A stretch of DNA of 42,578 nt from an uncultured Pseudomonadota bacterium (GCA_902787665.1 CADAHF010000006.1:1-42578); one strand, 5' to 3'. Numbered from the stretch's first letter, positions 24,247-33,920 are shown. The notes: generated by a model from the sequence alone, not told the origin. Numbers and translations: made by a program.

Positions 24247-26286
24247 ATGACAACGGCAAATGAAAATGTTCAAGTAATACCACAGTTCACCACGAAAATG
24301 ACTATTGTTCAAAAACGTGGCGGCGAAACGGTTCCTTTTGACGCAATGAAAATATATAATGCAATTAAACGGGCTGTTGCTGTTACAAATGAAATAGATA
24401 ACACAAAGATTGCCGAAATAACGCAAAACACATTGAATAAATTGGATGCTAAATTTGCTAGCAAAACTCCAAAAATCGAAGAAATTCAAGAAACGGTCAT
24501 TGAATCATTAATGGACGCACATGCATACAAGACCGCTGAATCATATATTATATATCGTCAGAAACGGTCCGAGACACGTGAAGCGATGGTTGATGCAATA
24601 TCTGTTATTGGCGATTATGTGTCTGAGGCTGACTGGCGGGTTAAGGAAAACGCAAACATCGGTTATTCTATTGGTGGTCTTATTTTGCGCAGCAGTGAAC
24701 GTATGACCGCGGAATATTGGTTCCATGTTTATCCAAAGGAAATCGGTGACGCACATAAATCTGCGGCGATTCATATTCACGATTTGGGATGGTTAACTGG
24801 ATATTGTGCCGGCTGGTCATTACGCGAATTGTTGTATGAGGGGTTAAACGGTGTCCCAGGATACTTGCAGTGCGAACCGGCAAAACATATGGCGACGGCG
24901 GTTTCGCACATGGTGAATTTCCTTGGAACATTACAGAACGAATTTGCTGGGGCCCAAGCATTTTCATCGGTTGACACATATCTTGCGCCATATGTCCGCA
25001 TTGATAAAATGTCATATTCTGATGTTAAAAATGCCATGCAGACATTGGTGTTTAATTGTTCTGTGCCATGTCGTTGGGGAACCCAGACACCATTTATCAA
25101 TTTCACATTTGATTGGACATGTCCAAAAGATTTGCGCGAACAACATCCGTTTGTTGGCAAAAAACAGGTTGAATTTACATACGGCGATTTGCAACCTGAA
25201 ATGGATATGATTAACAAAGCTTTCCTGGAAGTCATGACCGAAGGTGATGCCCATGGTCGTCCATTTACCTTCCCGATTCCGACTTATAACATCACCGATG
25301 ACTTCCCATGGAATCATGCCAATGTAAAGCCACTGTTTGATTTGGCGGCGAAATATGGTATTCCAAATTTCCAAAATTTCTTGAATTCTGATTTGAATCC
25401 AACCGACGTGCGTTCAATGTGCTGCCGTCTGCGTCTTGACGTGCGCGAATTGTTAAAGCGCGGTGGCGGTTTATTTGGTTCTGCTGAAAAGACTGGTTCC
25501 ATCGGTGTTGTCACAATCAACCTGGCACGTTTGGGTTATACACACAAGGGCGACCGTGACGGTTTGTTCACAGAATTAAAGCGCTTGCTTGATTTGGCGC
25601 GTGATTCATTGGAAATCAAACGTAAAATTATTTCGAAAAATTTGGAACGTGGTCTGTATCCATTTACCCGTCGTTATTTGGGCGATTGGAATCATCACTT
25701 TTCAACAATTGGTGTTAACGGTGCGAACGAAATGGTCCGAAACTTTACAGATGATCGCGAAAACATCGCAACACCAATGGGTAAAAAATTAGTATTGGAT
25801 GTAATGGACTTTATTCGCGAAAATCTGGCGAATTTCCAGGAACAAACCGGCAATCTGTATAATCTTGAGGCAACACCCGCCGAAGGTTGCGCATATCGCT
25901 TTGCGAAAACAGATAAAAAGAATTTCCCAGATATACTTACCGCTGGAACCGAAGATGCACCATATTACACCAATTCAACTCAGTTACCGGTGAATTATAC
26001 CGACGACCCATTTGTGGCATTGGAACACCAGGAAGAATTACAACGTAAATATACCGGTGGCACAATGTTGCACTTGTATATGGGTGAACCAGTATCAAGT
26101 GGTGAAGCGGCACAAAAGATTGTTCGCACAATCTTTGAAAATTACAAGGTACCATACATGACATTAACCCCGACATTTTCCATCTGTCCAAAGCATGGAT
26201 ATTTGCCGGGCAAGCACGAGTTTTGTCCGAAATGCGATGCGGAAATTGCCGCAAACAGCAACGAACACATAACTTCAAACAATTAA
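24247..26286 (+). CDS. nrdD: Anaerobic (class III) ribonucleoside-triphosphate reductase, catalytic part without glycyl-radical loop
   Basis: Reduces ribonucleotides to dNTPs without oxygen. 679 residues: an N-terminal ATP-cone (about 15-105, TIVQKRGGETVPFDAMKIYN) for allosteric control, the 10-stranded barrel with FNCSVPCRWG and MCCRLRLD cysteines, a C-terminal LTPTFSICPKHGYLPGKHEF, then CPKC zinc site. The frame stops only about 14 residues after the last zinc Cys, so the glycyl-radical loop normally there is absent and is instead encoded by the next gene. ATG 24247 has AAGGG at good spacing; TTG 24244 is less likely. The promoter region carries paired NrdR boxes. No aerobic RNR is in the window. 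Confidence 0.95.
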   Translation: MTTANENVQVIPQFTTKMTIVQKRGGETVPFDAMKIYNAIKRAVAVTNEIDNTKIAEITQNTLNKLDAKFASKTPKIEEIQETVIESLMDAHAYKTAESYIIYRQKRSETREAMVDAISVIGDYVSEADWRVKENANIGYSIGGLILRSSERMTAEYWFHVYPKEIGDAHKSAAIHIHDLGWLTGYCAGWSLRELLYEGLNGVPGYLQCEPAKHMATAVSHMVNFLGTLQNEFAGAQAFSSVDTYLAPYVRIDKMSYSDVKNAMQTLVFNCSVPCRWGTQTPFINFTFDWTCPKDLREQHPFVGKKQVEFTYGDLQPEMDMINKAFLEVMTEGDAHGRPFTFPIPTYNITDDFPWNHANVKPLFDLAAKYGIPNFQNFLNSDLNPTDVRSMCCRLRLDVRELLKRGGGLFGSAEKTGSIGVVTINLARLGYTHKGDRDGLFTELKRLLDLARDSLEIKRKIISKNLERGLYPFTRRYLGDWNHHFSTIGVNGANEMVRNFTDDRENIATPMGKKLVLDVMDFIRENLANFQEQTGNLYNLEATPAEGCAYRFAKTDKKNFPDILTAGTEDAPYYTNSTQLPVNYTDDPFVALEHQEELQRKYTGGTMLHLYMGEPVSSGEAAQKIVRTIFENYKVPYMTLTPTFSICPKHGYLPGKHEFCPKCDAEIAANSNEHITSNN

Positions 26287-26319
26287 CACTCAACCAAGAA
26301 AGGAAAAAGGGAGAAAACA

Positions 26320-26505
26320 ATGCAAGCAGTAAACACACAAAGAACACCATGTGAAGTATTTTCGCGTTCAATGGGCTATATCAGACCGGTTCGCAATTTT
26401 AACATTGGTAAATATTCTGAATTCTGTGAAAGAAAAACATTTACAGAGGCAAACAGTTTGACTGCTGGTGCACGTCACGAAGAATTGATGAAAAAGGCGG
26501 CTTAA
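26320..26505 (+). CDS. Separate glycyl-radical loop subunit of the anaerobic RNR
   Basis: 61 residues matching the missing C-terminus of NrdD: TPCEVFSRSMGYIRPVRNFN, then IGKYSEFCERKTF, equivalent to EVYSRVVGYLRPV...WN.GK..EF..RK.F. Gly19, in SMGY, is the predicted radical site. It has its own strong ribosome-binding site (AAGGAAAAAGGGAG) and starts 33 bases after the nrdD stop in a different frame, so it is a designed separate gene rather than a simple frameshift. It must dock onto the NrdD barrel to complete the active site. The last 20 residues extend beyond the usual NrdD end. Confidence 0.88.
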   Translation: MQAVNTQRTPCEVFSRSMGYIRPVRNFNIGKYSEFCERKTFTEANSLTAGARHEELMKKAA

Positions 26506-26510
26506 ACAAA

Positions 26511-27212
26511 ATGCCAGATATCCAGATTGGTGGTTTGGTTTCGTTCACAACAATCGACTATCCGGGCAAGCTGTCTGCGGTTTTGTTCTTGGTTGGTTGC
26601 CCACTGCGTTGTGCATATTGTTCCAACCCACACCTGCTGGATGTTGGTCCGGGGGAATATGATCCCGAAAAAGTATACAATTGGTTGCAATCCCGCGTTG
26701 GAAAATTAGAGGCCGTCGTCTTTTCAGGTGGCGAAGCATTAATGCAGGGGGACGCAAGCATTTCTTTTATCAAACGTGTGCGAGATTTAGGTTTTGCAAT
26801 TGGCCTGCACACAAATGGTTTTTATCCAAAGATGTTGGAACGCGCCGCGGAATATGTCGATTGGATTGGTCTTGATTACAAGGCAACGCGTTCAAAGTAT
26901 GAACAACTGGTCGGCAACAGCATCGCATACGACAATATGATTCAATCATTGGAATTTTGGAAAACAACAGGTAAAGATTTTGAGGTCCGCATTACATGCG
27001 ACCCACGATTTGTTGATAAGAACGATTTAATTGCGATTGTGGACGATTTAAGTGCTCGCAGCATACACACGGTCGCCATACAAAAATACATTCCCCATTT
27101 CGAAGATGACGCGCATAAAACAACCGCCGATCAACGCAACCAGTTCTTTGATGATACTGAATTGCGACACAAGATTTCCGCCATGGTTCCCAACACTGTT
27201 TGGCGGGAATAA
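26511..27212 (+). CDS. nrdG: Anaerobic RNR activating radical-SAM enzyme
   Basis: 233 residues. The CxxxCxxC iron-sulfur motif is GCPLRCAYC (Cys30, 34, 37), followed by VVFSGGEALMQ (the SAM-binding GGE motif), IGLHTNGF and DYKAT. It belongs to the longer NrdG type (the TIGR02495-like activases). It cleaves SAM to generate the glycyl radical on the small subunit just upstream. It starts five bases after that gene's stop, so catalytic part, radical loop and activase form one operon. Confidence 0.93.
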   Translation: MPDIQIGGLVSFTTIDYPGKLSAVLFLVGCPLRCAYCSNPHLLDVGPGEYDPEKVYNWLQSRVGKLEAVVFSGGEALMQGDASISFIKRVRDLGFAIGLHTNGFYPKMLERAAEYVDWIGLDYKATRSKYEQLVGNSIAYDNMIQSLEFWKTTGKDFEVRITCDPRFVDKNDLIAIVDDLSARSIHTVAIQKYIPHFEDDAHKTTADQRNQFFDDTELRHKISAMVPNTVWRE

Positions 27213-27215
27213 ATA

Positions 27216-27246
27216 AAAAACGCACCATTTGGTGCGTTTTTTATTT
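27216..27246. terminator. Bidirectional terminator after the RNR operon
   Basis: ACGCACC/GGTGCGT stem with ATTT loop between A- and T-runs. It is nearly the same sequence as the terminator at 29346-29374, so the two flank the Cys-rich gene. Confidence 0.9.
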
Positions 27247-27259
27247 ATTATCAAAGACA

Positions 27260-29140
27260 TCAGTCCTGCCATACAACACTAGCATTACAATCTAGGTTAC
27301 CACGAATGGCATCATACAGTCGTTGGAAGAAAGTTAAATCCATCAAGTTGTTATCATACACAGATATCGTTGTTCGAGACCCACTGGTTTCTGTATTAAA
27401 GGATGTACAGGTGGTACTGCCAGAATACACAGACGGACACAATGTTGCAATTGCGTTCTGCACAGCACTTGTACAATTGGAATTATTCTCATAGGATACT
27501 CCATATTCTGCGCTAGACGAAGCACCCGACAAATAACAAGAACCCGCCATATATGTCCCGCTGCTGTCGGTAAATTCCGAACCCGATGGTGTATAACAAT
27601 CGTTTATGGTTTGTTGATCTCTTTCTGGAATACTTGATGCTGCCTGTCGGGCACCAGAACCCGTTCCGTGTAAAAATGCATCCGTAATGGGGCCGCCATT
27701 TCCCCCCCAATATGGACATTCAACGCATGTAGAAGAACCACTTATAATTCTTGCGCCGATACCATAAAAATACCCAGAATCGCACACAAAACCTGATTGG
27801 TCAGAATTTGTATGTGCATTTTGTGGTATACTACTGCAGCTAGCCATACTGGTTGTACTGCCCTGGGAATAATGGTTGCTTGGACACTTTGGACACAACA
27901 CAACACCATTTGATAAACCATCATTATAATCTGCAACGGCATTACCAAGATGCACAGGGTCTGCATACGTACTGTAAGTACTGTCACTACTTTCGTGTCC
28001 AGCCGCTGGATACATATACGAAGAATTCTGGTCAAACGAAGGATCAAGCATAAAAACATCATCTAAATCTCCCATATAATCATGACATGTATTACCAACA
28101 AGGTGTTGACCATAATTATACATACCCGTCGTACGAGGCCCTATCGTAGTATTCGTCGACGGTGTTGTTTGAAGGTTTGAGCTTGCACCATTCAACCTAT
28201 ATCGCATTTGGAAATAACCAGTACTTGGTCGATTACAACCACTTGTGTCTTCGCCGTCATCGTTTTCGAACCATTCGTATGACGGCCGATATTGTATACG
28301 ACATTCTTGCCATCTTATGTTGTTTAATCTGCTATCGGCTTTTTCTCCTGTTGTAGCAGGCCATACACCACCACACAACGGAACCCCATGATCATTTTCT
28401 ACACTATTAATACCGTCTACACACTCTTCACAATGCCAACCGTGATATGCACTATCGGCATTCTCATGCGTAACCGCACGATAATACTTAGCATAGTTAC
28501 ACATAAATGGAGAACCATTAATAGGGTTGCCGTTACTAGGGTTTGTATAAACGTCCACCAAACCATCACTATACTGTGGATGACTTGTAATAGGCCAACA
28601 ACCACCGTATGCCCCAAGGTAATATCCGGCATCACATTTTACAGACCCCTTTGCATTACTAGTGCCAGATCCAGTAATCGTACACGTCCCATGCGGAATA
28701 TTAGTACAACACCCCGTTATCGTAGACATACCCGTCCCCGCGGCAACGGTACAACTACTGTCCGAAACATCATTTGTACAGCAACGAATATGCCCCCCCG
28801 CAGCAGTGGCATATGTCGCATTCAAATTACCAGACCAAGTATTTCTTTTGCACCCAGTATCAGTTAATCCGAAACCACGTGGATAGTTACACAATATGGC
28901 ACCATACCCACAAAAAGTCACAGAATTACTGTAACCAGTTCCATAAGTACCACTCGGACAATCTGTACATGTACCAGTGACCCAATTATAATATTGGTTT
29001 GCCCCCGAACAATTGTAATAGGTGTAGTCACTATCCACAATAGCCCAAGAACCCGTGCTTGCAAATGATATAAACACACCAATCAAAACAGCACCCAACA
29101 AATGCGTATGTTTAACGAATCGTCCAAATATATATGACAT
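27260..29140 (-). CDS. Large Cys-rich secreted or surface protein, 626 residues
   Basis: A clear signal peptide (basic start, hydrophobic core about 13-28, cleavage likely near STGSWA) leads a Ser/Thr/Gly/Asn/Tyr-rich, Lys-poor protein with about 33 cysteines. Short modules such as CTDCPSGTYGTGYSNSVTFC, CPKCPSNHYSQGSTTSMASC and CVECPYWGG recall the Cys-rich repeats of EGF/ephrin-receptor-like extracellular proteins. No transmembrane anchor is seen after the signal. The C-terminus LDCNASVVWQD has no obvious sorting motif. AAGGGGG precedes ATG 29140. Codon use and composition differ from the housekeeping genes. Two runs of seven Gs (coding strand; 27702-27708 and 28793-28799) lie in frame. Likely role at the cell surface; function unknown. 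Confidence 0.78.
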   Translation of the reverse strand: MSYIFGRFVKHTHLLGAVLIGVFISFASTGSWAIVDSDYTYYNCSGANQYYNWVTGTCTDCPSGTYGTGYSNSVTFCGYGAILCNYPRGFGLTDTGCKRNTWSGNLNATYATAAGGHIRCCTNDVSDSSCTVAAGTGMSTITGCCTNIPHGTCTITGSGTSNAKGSVKCDAGYYLGAYGGCWPITSHPQYSDGLVDVYTNPSNGNPINGSPFMCNYAKYYRAVTHENADSAYHGWHCEECVDGINSVENDHGVPLCGGVWPATTGEKADSRLNNIRWQECRIQYRPSYEWFENDDGEDTSGCNRPSTGYFQMRYRLNGASSNLQTTPSTNTTIGPRTTGMYNYGQHLVGNTCHDYMGDLDDVFMLDPSFDQNSSYMYPAAGHESSDSTYSTYADPVHLGNAVADYNDGLSNGVVLCPKCPSNHYSQGSTTSMASCSSIPQNAHTNSDQSGFVCDSGYFYGIGARIISGSSTCVECPYWGGNGGPITDAFLHGTGSGARQAASSIPERDQQTINDCYTPSGSEFTDSSGTYMAGSCYLSGASSSAEYGVSYENNSNCTSAVQNAIATLCPSVYSGSTTCTSFNTETSGSRTTISVYDNNLMDLTFFQRLYDAIRGNLDCNASVVWQD

Positions 29141-29345
29141 GACCCTTTCCCCCTTGTATTCCGTAACATTTCCACCATAATGATGGTCAAAGAAAAACTT
29201 TCCTTACCCTTAGCATTTTCCCAGTTTTTCGGAATTGTGTCAACAGTAAAAACATATCATATTGACCACTGTTTAATGACAAAAACAAACGACCGAACCT
29301 TTCATTTAACCTAAAAATGGTAAAATTTACTGTCGAACGGGACAG

Positions 29346-29374
29346 AAAAAACGCACCATCTGGTGCGTTTTTTA
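29346..29374. terminator. Terminator of the trpS-SIMPL-xerC unit
   Basis: ACGCACCA/TGGTGCGT stem with a two-base loop, flanked by A- and T-runs. It overlaps the xerC stop region. The 200 bases between it and the Cys-rich gene hold only that gene's leader. Confidence 0.85.
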
Positions 29375-30301
29375 TTCATCTTTATCATTTTCTTCCAGTG
29401 CACGCGGATGTGCATGCATGTAAATATTACTTATTTCTGCCATATTAACCTTGGTATATAACTGGGTGGTGGAAAGAGATGCGTGTCCCAACAATTCTTG
29501 CAAGGTACGCAAATCAGCACCCCCAGACAACAATGCCGTGGCAAAAGTATGACGCAACGCGTGTGGTGTAACATAATCTGGCAACTGTAAATAATTGCGA
29601 ATATGTTCAACAACCTTTTCTGCCATACGCGGCGTCATGGGCAAACCACGCACACTGCGGAACAGTTCGTCGGTTGCTGAATTACCAAACGGTCGCACAG
29701 AAGTATATTTTTCAATTGCATCATAAACAGCCGGCAACACCGGAATAATGCGTTCCTTATTCCCCTTACCCACAATGCGCAATATTTCGGGACGACCATT
29801 TACATCATTGTTTTTTAGTCCCAATGCCTCAGATATACGCAGACCACAGCCAAAAATAAGTGTAATCAATGCCCAATCACGCGCAGCAACCCACGGTTCG
29901 TCACTTTCTGTTGCAAAAATTGCCTCTTTCATATTTGCGACATCAGACGGTTCAATCGCTTTGGACAATTTTCGTGGCACTTTTGGTGAAGAAATCAAAC
30001 CAATCGCATCATTTTTTATGCTATGATGCTTTGCCAAATATTTATAAAAACCACGCAACGATGACAATGCGCGCGCTGTTGATTTATGTGCCAATCCGTG
30101 CCGACCACGATCCGCAAGGTAAGCACGAAAACAAATCGTGTCTGCACGTGCTATATCGGATAACCCTATTTCGCCACCATTAAAGTTTTCAAAAAATTTT
30201 ATGAATTCGCGAATATCTGTTTCGTATGCCGTTGCCGTATGTTCGGAATAATTTTTTACCCCGCGCAGATATTCTATAAATTCATTTATATATTCGTTCA
30301 T
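29372..30301 (-). CDS. xerC: Tyrosine recombinase XerC
   Basis: Resolves chromosome dimers at dif with XerD. 309 residues: N-terminal SAM-like core-binding domain (1-100) and catalytic domain with Arg155 (GLRISEALGL), Lys179 (VGKGNKER), His247 and Arg250 (HALRHTFAT), His273 (LGHASLSTTQLYT) and nucleophile Tyr282. Length, motif spacing and the housekeeping operon (behind trpS and a SIMPL gene, overlapping the latter by four bases) argue for XerC rather than a phage integrase. XerC/D can also be used by integrating elements. Confidence 0.92.
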   Translation of the reverse strand: MNEYINEFIEYLRGVKNYSEHTATAYETDIREFIKFFENFNGGEIGLSDIARADTICFRAYLADRGRHGLAHKSTARALSSLRGFYKYLAKHHSIKNDAIGLISSPKVPRKLSKAIEPSDVANMKEAIFATESDEPWVAARDWALITLIFGCGLRISEALGLKNNDVNGRPEILRIVGKGNKERIIPVLPAVYDAIEKYTSVRPFGNSATDELFRSVRGLPMTPRMAEKVVEHIRNYLQLPDYVTPHALRHTFATALLSGGADLRTLQELLGHASLSTTQLYTKVNMAEISNIYMHAHPRALEENDKDE

Positions 30302-31062
30302 TTTATTTCAAATGTTGCAGACACTGCCACCGACACATCAGTATCTTTGGAAACCAAACTGCCACCAACATCCATTGATGCCGTTTCTGTGACAGCACCC
30401 ATCGCCATCATACGCGGAGCAATATTTTTATACATTACATTGTTGCCGCCACTTGTTTCATACGACACCGATAATATTTTTCCCGCACGTTTATTGTCAC
30501 CCGCAGCAATTGCATCTGCACGCACACGCGCATTTTCAACCGCCACAGACAAACACTTTTCCATAATAGGTTTTAACACTTCGGCACTGGTATACATACG
30601 CAAGTTTTCCGAAAACACATTTTCGTTCCCCGCAAATTCGTTCAAAACAGCTTCAATTGTTTCTATATTCTTAGACGAAACTTCAACCGCTATGGTCGTT
30701 TCAATCCCCAGCGATACTGATTTCTGTTCATCGCGATTCCATTCGGTTTTTTCATACGAATTGAATTCCGTGGTTTGCATTTCCACATCTTGCGATTTCA
30801 AGAAATCTGTGATTTGCGCAACTTGACGCGTTGCTTTCTTCATAGATTCAGCGGCCGATTTATCCAATGTTGTCACGCGCAACGTGATTGCAGTCTTATC
30901 GCGTGGCGCGGTTGTTAAACATTCGCCACGAACCGATATGGTACGGATTGTCCGCGGTGTGTTCATCCAGTTGAATAACAACATTAAAATCGCACCACAG
31001 CCAACGATGGATAAAAACCATACGCCCAAAACAGTTAATTTTATTTTCTTTAATATTTTCAT
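30298..31062 (-). CDS. SIMPL-domain (DUF541) membrane-anchored protein
   Basis: 254 residues: an N-terminal membrane helix (about 9-32) and a periplasmic SIMPL domain (RTISVRGECLTTAPRDKTAITLRV at its start, then ARVRADAIAAG and the closing VAVSATFEI strand). The family folds as an oligomeric ring in the periplasm; its function is poorly known. It lies between trpS (18 bases upstream) and xerC (four-base overlap). Confidence 0.85.
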   Translation of the reverse strand: MKILKKIKLTVLGVWFLSIVGCGAILMLLFNWMNTPRTIRTISVRGECLTTAPRDKTAITLRVTTLDKSAAESMKKATRQVAQITDFLKSQDVEMQTTEFNSYEKTEWNRDEQKSVSLGIETTIAVEVSSKNIETIEAVLNEFAGNENVFSENLRMYTSAEVLKPIMEKCLSVAVENARVRADAIAAGDNKRAGKILSVSYETSGGNNVMYKNIAPRMMAMGAVTETASMDVGGSLVSKDTDVSVAVSATFEIK

Positions 31063-31080
31063 ATTCTCTCTCCCTTTTGC

Positions 31081-32076
31081 TTATTCACCCAACATTGCGC
31101 GACGAACACGGGCAAAAGTTTGTTCTGCAACCACGCGGGCGCGTTTTGCACCATCTGCCAAAATCGCATCAATTTCGCCGCGATTAGACATCAGGCGTTC
31201 ATATTCCGTACGAGCATTTGCCAATACTGAATTTACCTTTTCAAACAGAATTGTTTTCGCAGTGCCGTATCCCATGCCGCCATCAACAAACATCTTGCGG
31301 AAATTTTCGATTTCATCTGTATTTGCAAAATGGCAATATAAATGGAATATCGTTGATTCGTCTGGGTCTTTCGATTCTTCGGGTGTTTTGCTGTCTGTGA
31401 TTATACGCATAATCTTTTTCTTTAATTCACCTTCTGGCGCGAAAAGCGGAATTGTATTGTCGTATGACTTGCTCATCTTACGGCCATCCAGCCCCGGAAT
31501 TGTCCCGGCAGTTTCACTGATAACCGGTTCTGGCAATTTAAATGTTTCGCCATAGATATGATTAAAATACCCCGCGATATCACGCGCAAATTCAACATGT
31601 TGCTTTTGGTCGGCACCAACTGGCACAATGTCGGAATTATACAGCAAAATATCCGCCGCCATAAGAATTGGGTATGTATACAGTCCCATATTTACCCCGG
31701 CATCAATATCTTCACCCGCGGCAGTATTTTTTTCCACCATCGCCTTGTACGAATGGGCGCGGTTCATCAACCCCTTTGGCGTAACATTATTCAACAGTGT
31801 TGCCAGTTGATACACCTGAACAATATCAGATTGACGGAACAAAATCGCATTTTCCATATTCAACCCCATCGCAATCAGCGATGCAGCCATTTCGTATGTA
31901 TGTTCGGCAATTTCATGCGGATCGTGCATAGTGTTTAACGCATGCAAATCGGCGATAAACATAAATGTGCGGTTATTTTGTGACATATCAACCAACGGCT
32001 TTAATGCACCAACATAATTTCCCAAATGTGGCGTCCCAGTTGGTTTGATACCAGTTAAAACTATTTTTTCAGACAT
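31081..32076 (-). CDS. trpS: Tryptophanyl-tRNA synthetase
   Basis: 331-residue class Ic synthetase charging tRNA-Trp. HIGH-type motif PTGTPHLGNYVG near residue 12, MSKS loop in GLDGRKMSKSYDN, and family blocks MFIADLHALN and VGADQKQHVEFARDI. AAGGATTTT precedes ATG 32076. It leads the trpS-SIMPL-xerC unit. Its roughly 170-base leader contains hairpins and a possible seven-residue peptide with one Trp codon (32154-32177). Confidence 0.96.
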   Translation of the reverse strand: MSEKIVLTGIKPTGTPHLGNYVGALKPLVDMSQNNRTFMFIADLHALNTMHDPHEIAEHTYEMAASLIAMGLNMENAILFRQSDIVQVYQLATLLNNVTPKGLMNRAHSYKAMVEKNTAAGEDIDAGVNMGLYTYPILMAADILLYNSDIVPVGADQKQHVEFARDIAGYFNHIYGETFKLPEPVISETAGTIPGLDGRKMSKSYDNTIPLFAPEGELKKKIMRIITDSKTPEESKDPDESTIFHLYCHFANTDEIENFRKMFVDGGMGYGTAKTILFEKVNSVLANARTEYERLMSNRGEIDAILADGAKRARVVAEQTFARVRRAMLGE

Positions 32077-32249
32077 AATAAAATCCTTTGTGTTTTTTAT
32101 ATTAATTTAAATATGGTTAAAAATAAAGCCAAAAAAATGGCACAACAATCAGCTTAGGCGGCAAGGCGCCAGCACATAGAAACACAAAAGATAAAGTCAC
32201 TTTTCATCATAACAATATGAATATAGCACCTAATTTCATAAAAAACAAC

Positions 32250-32280
32250 AAAAAAACCGCCCGATTGGGCGGTTTTTTAT
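32250..32280. terminator. Terminator of the groES-groEL operon
   Basis: ACCGCCC/GGGCGGT stem with GATT loop, A-run upstream and T-run downstream, just after groEL. Confidence 0.9.
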
Positions 32281-32291
32281 CATATGATATT

Positions 32292-33908
32292 TTACATCAT
32301 TCCCGGCATACCGCCCGGCATTTGCGATACTGGCTTTTCTTCGGGTATTTCCGCCATAACGGCACCCGTGGTCAGCATTACACCAGCCGTACTTGATGCT
32401 GCCATAATCGCGGTTTTTACCACTTTGGCTGGGTCAATAATACCAGCCGCCATCATATCGACATATTCACCGGTTTGTGCATTGTAACCAAAATTATAGT
32501 CCTTGCTTTCCATAACCTTGCCTACAACAATTTCGCCAGACACACCGGCATTGTCGGCAATTTGCGTAATCGGCGCAGTTAATGCCCGGCGCACAATATC
32601 AATACCAACATTTTGATCGGTATTTGCACCCTTTAATTTTTCCAATGCAGATGTTGCACGAACCAATGCGATTCCACCACCGGCAACAATGCCGTCTGCC
32701 ACAGCTGCACGAGTCGCCGCCAGCGCATCATCAACACGGTCTTTCTTTTCTTTAACCTCAACTTCGGTCATGCCACCAACTTTGATAACAGCGACGCCGC
32801 CGACCAATTTAGCCAAACGTTCTGACAGTTTTTCACGGTCATATTCACTGGTACTGTTCGATAACGCGACACGAATTTCGTCTGCACGCGCAGCAATAGC
32901 ATTTTTATCGCCACCACCATGTGCCAATAATGTATTATCCTTGCTGACCACAACTTTCTTGGCCGAACCCAACACATCCATTGTGATGTTTTCAAATGTC
33001 ATACCCATATCATCGGAAATGACGGTCGCCCCAGTAACAACTGCAATATCCTTTAACATTTCCTTGCGTCTGTCACCGAACCCGGGTGCTTTCACCGCGC
33101 AAACTTTTAATCCGCCACGCAGACGATTCAACACCAATGTCGCCAATGCTTCGGATTCAACGTCTTCGGCAATAATCAATAATGGCTGACCAGATTGGGC
33201 GATTGGTTCCAAAATCGGCAACAATGCTTGCAGACCTGTAATTTTCTTTTCAGAAACCAAAATCTTTGCATTATCCAATTCCGCCAACATCTTTTCACTG
33301 TTCGTAACAAAGTATGGCGACATAAATCCCTGGTCGAATTGCATACCTTCGACAACATCGATTTCTGTTTCCAAACCTTTGGCCTCTTCAACGGTAATAA
33401 CGCCTTCTTTACCAACTTTTTCCATCGCATCAGCAATTTTTTTACCAATATCGGCATCGCTGTTTGCAGAAATAGTCGCAACCTGGGCAATTTCAGCACT
33501 ATCTTTGACCGGACGAGCATGTTTTTCAATATCGGCGACAACAGCATCCACCGCCATATCAATTCCGCGTTTAACATCCATTGGATTCATACCAGCGGCG
33601 ATAACACGGCGACCCTCATGTATAATCTTTTGTGCCAAAACGGTTGCAGTTGTTGTGCCGTCACCCGCATCGTCGCCCGCCTTTTTTGCGACTTCTTGAA
33701 CCATGCGCGCGCCAATGTTTTCCATTGGGTCTTTCAATGAAACAGCTTTTGCCACCGTAACACCGTCTTTGGTTGCAACTGGTGCGCCATATGATTTTTC
33801 AATGATAACCGTGCGACCCTTTGGTCCCATAGTGATTTTTACCGCGTTTGCCAGTTTATCAACGCCCGCAGACAATTTATCAGTATCAAAAACAATATCT
33901 TTTGCCAT
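32292..33908 (-). CDS. groL: Chaperonin GroEL
   Basis: 538-residue Cpn60 subunit that forms the double-ring folding chamber. ATP-site motif [31 protein letters not shown] with the catalytic Asp, apical domain [13 protein letters not shown] and the flexible C-terminal GGMPGMM tail. Start ATG 33908. It follows groES by 12 bases. Length is normal; no inactivating change seen. Confidence 0.98.
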   Translation of the reverse strand: MAKDIVFDTDKLSAGVDKLANAVKITMGPKGRTVIIEKSYGAPVATKDGVTVAKAVSLKDPMENIGARMVQEVAKKAGDDAGDGTTTATVLAQKIIHEGRRVIAAGMNPMDVKRGIDMAVDAVVADIEKHARPVKDSAEIAQVATISANSDADIGKKIADAMEKVGKEGVITVEEAKGLETEIDVVEGMQFDQGFMSPYFVTNSEKMLAELDNAKILVSEKKITGLQALLPILEPIAQSGQPLLIIAEDVESEALATLVLNRLRGGLKVCAVKAPGFGDRRKEMLKDIAVVTGATVISDDMGMTFENITMDVLGSAKKVVVSKDNTLLAHGGGDKNAIAARADEIRVALSNSTSEYDREKLSERLAKLVGGVAVIKVGGMTEVEVKEKKDRVDDALAATRAAVADGIVAGGGIALVRATSALEKLKGANTDQNVGIDIVRRALTAPITQIADNAGVSGEIVVGKVMESKDYNFGYNAQTGEYVDMMAAGIIDPAKVVKTAIMAASSTAGVMLTTGAVMAEIPEEKPVSQMPGGMPGMM

Positions 33909-33920
33909 AGTTCATACCCC

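Noticed and set aside
23948..24247. 99-codon frame upstream of nrdD containing a CxxC
   Set aside because: Runs through the palindrome, both NrdR boxes and the nrdD ribosome-binding site; Lys/Phe/Ile composition expected from AT-rich noncoding DNA.
29372..30301. Phage or island integrase
   Set aside because: Motifs, length and its operon with trpS fit chromosomal XerC; it is far from the cassette block, though action in trans is not excluded.
30884..31555. 223-codon plus-strand frame over trpS and the SIMPL gene
   Set aside because: Overlaps two well-supported genes completely and has no family features.
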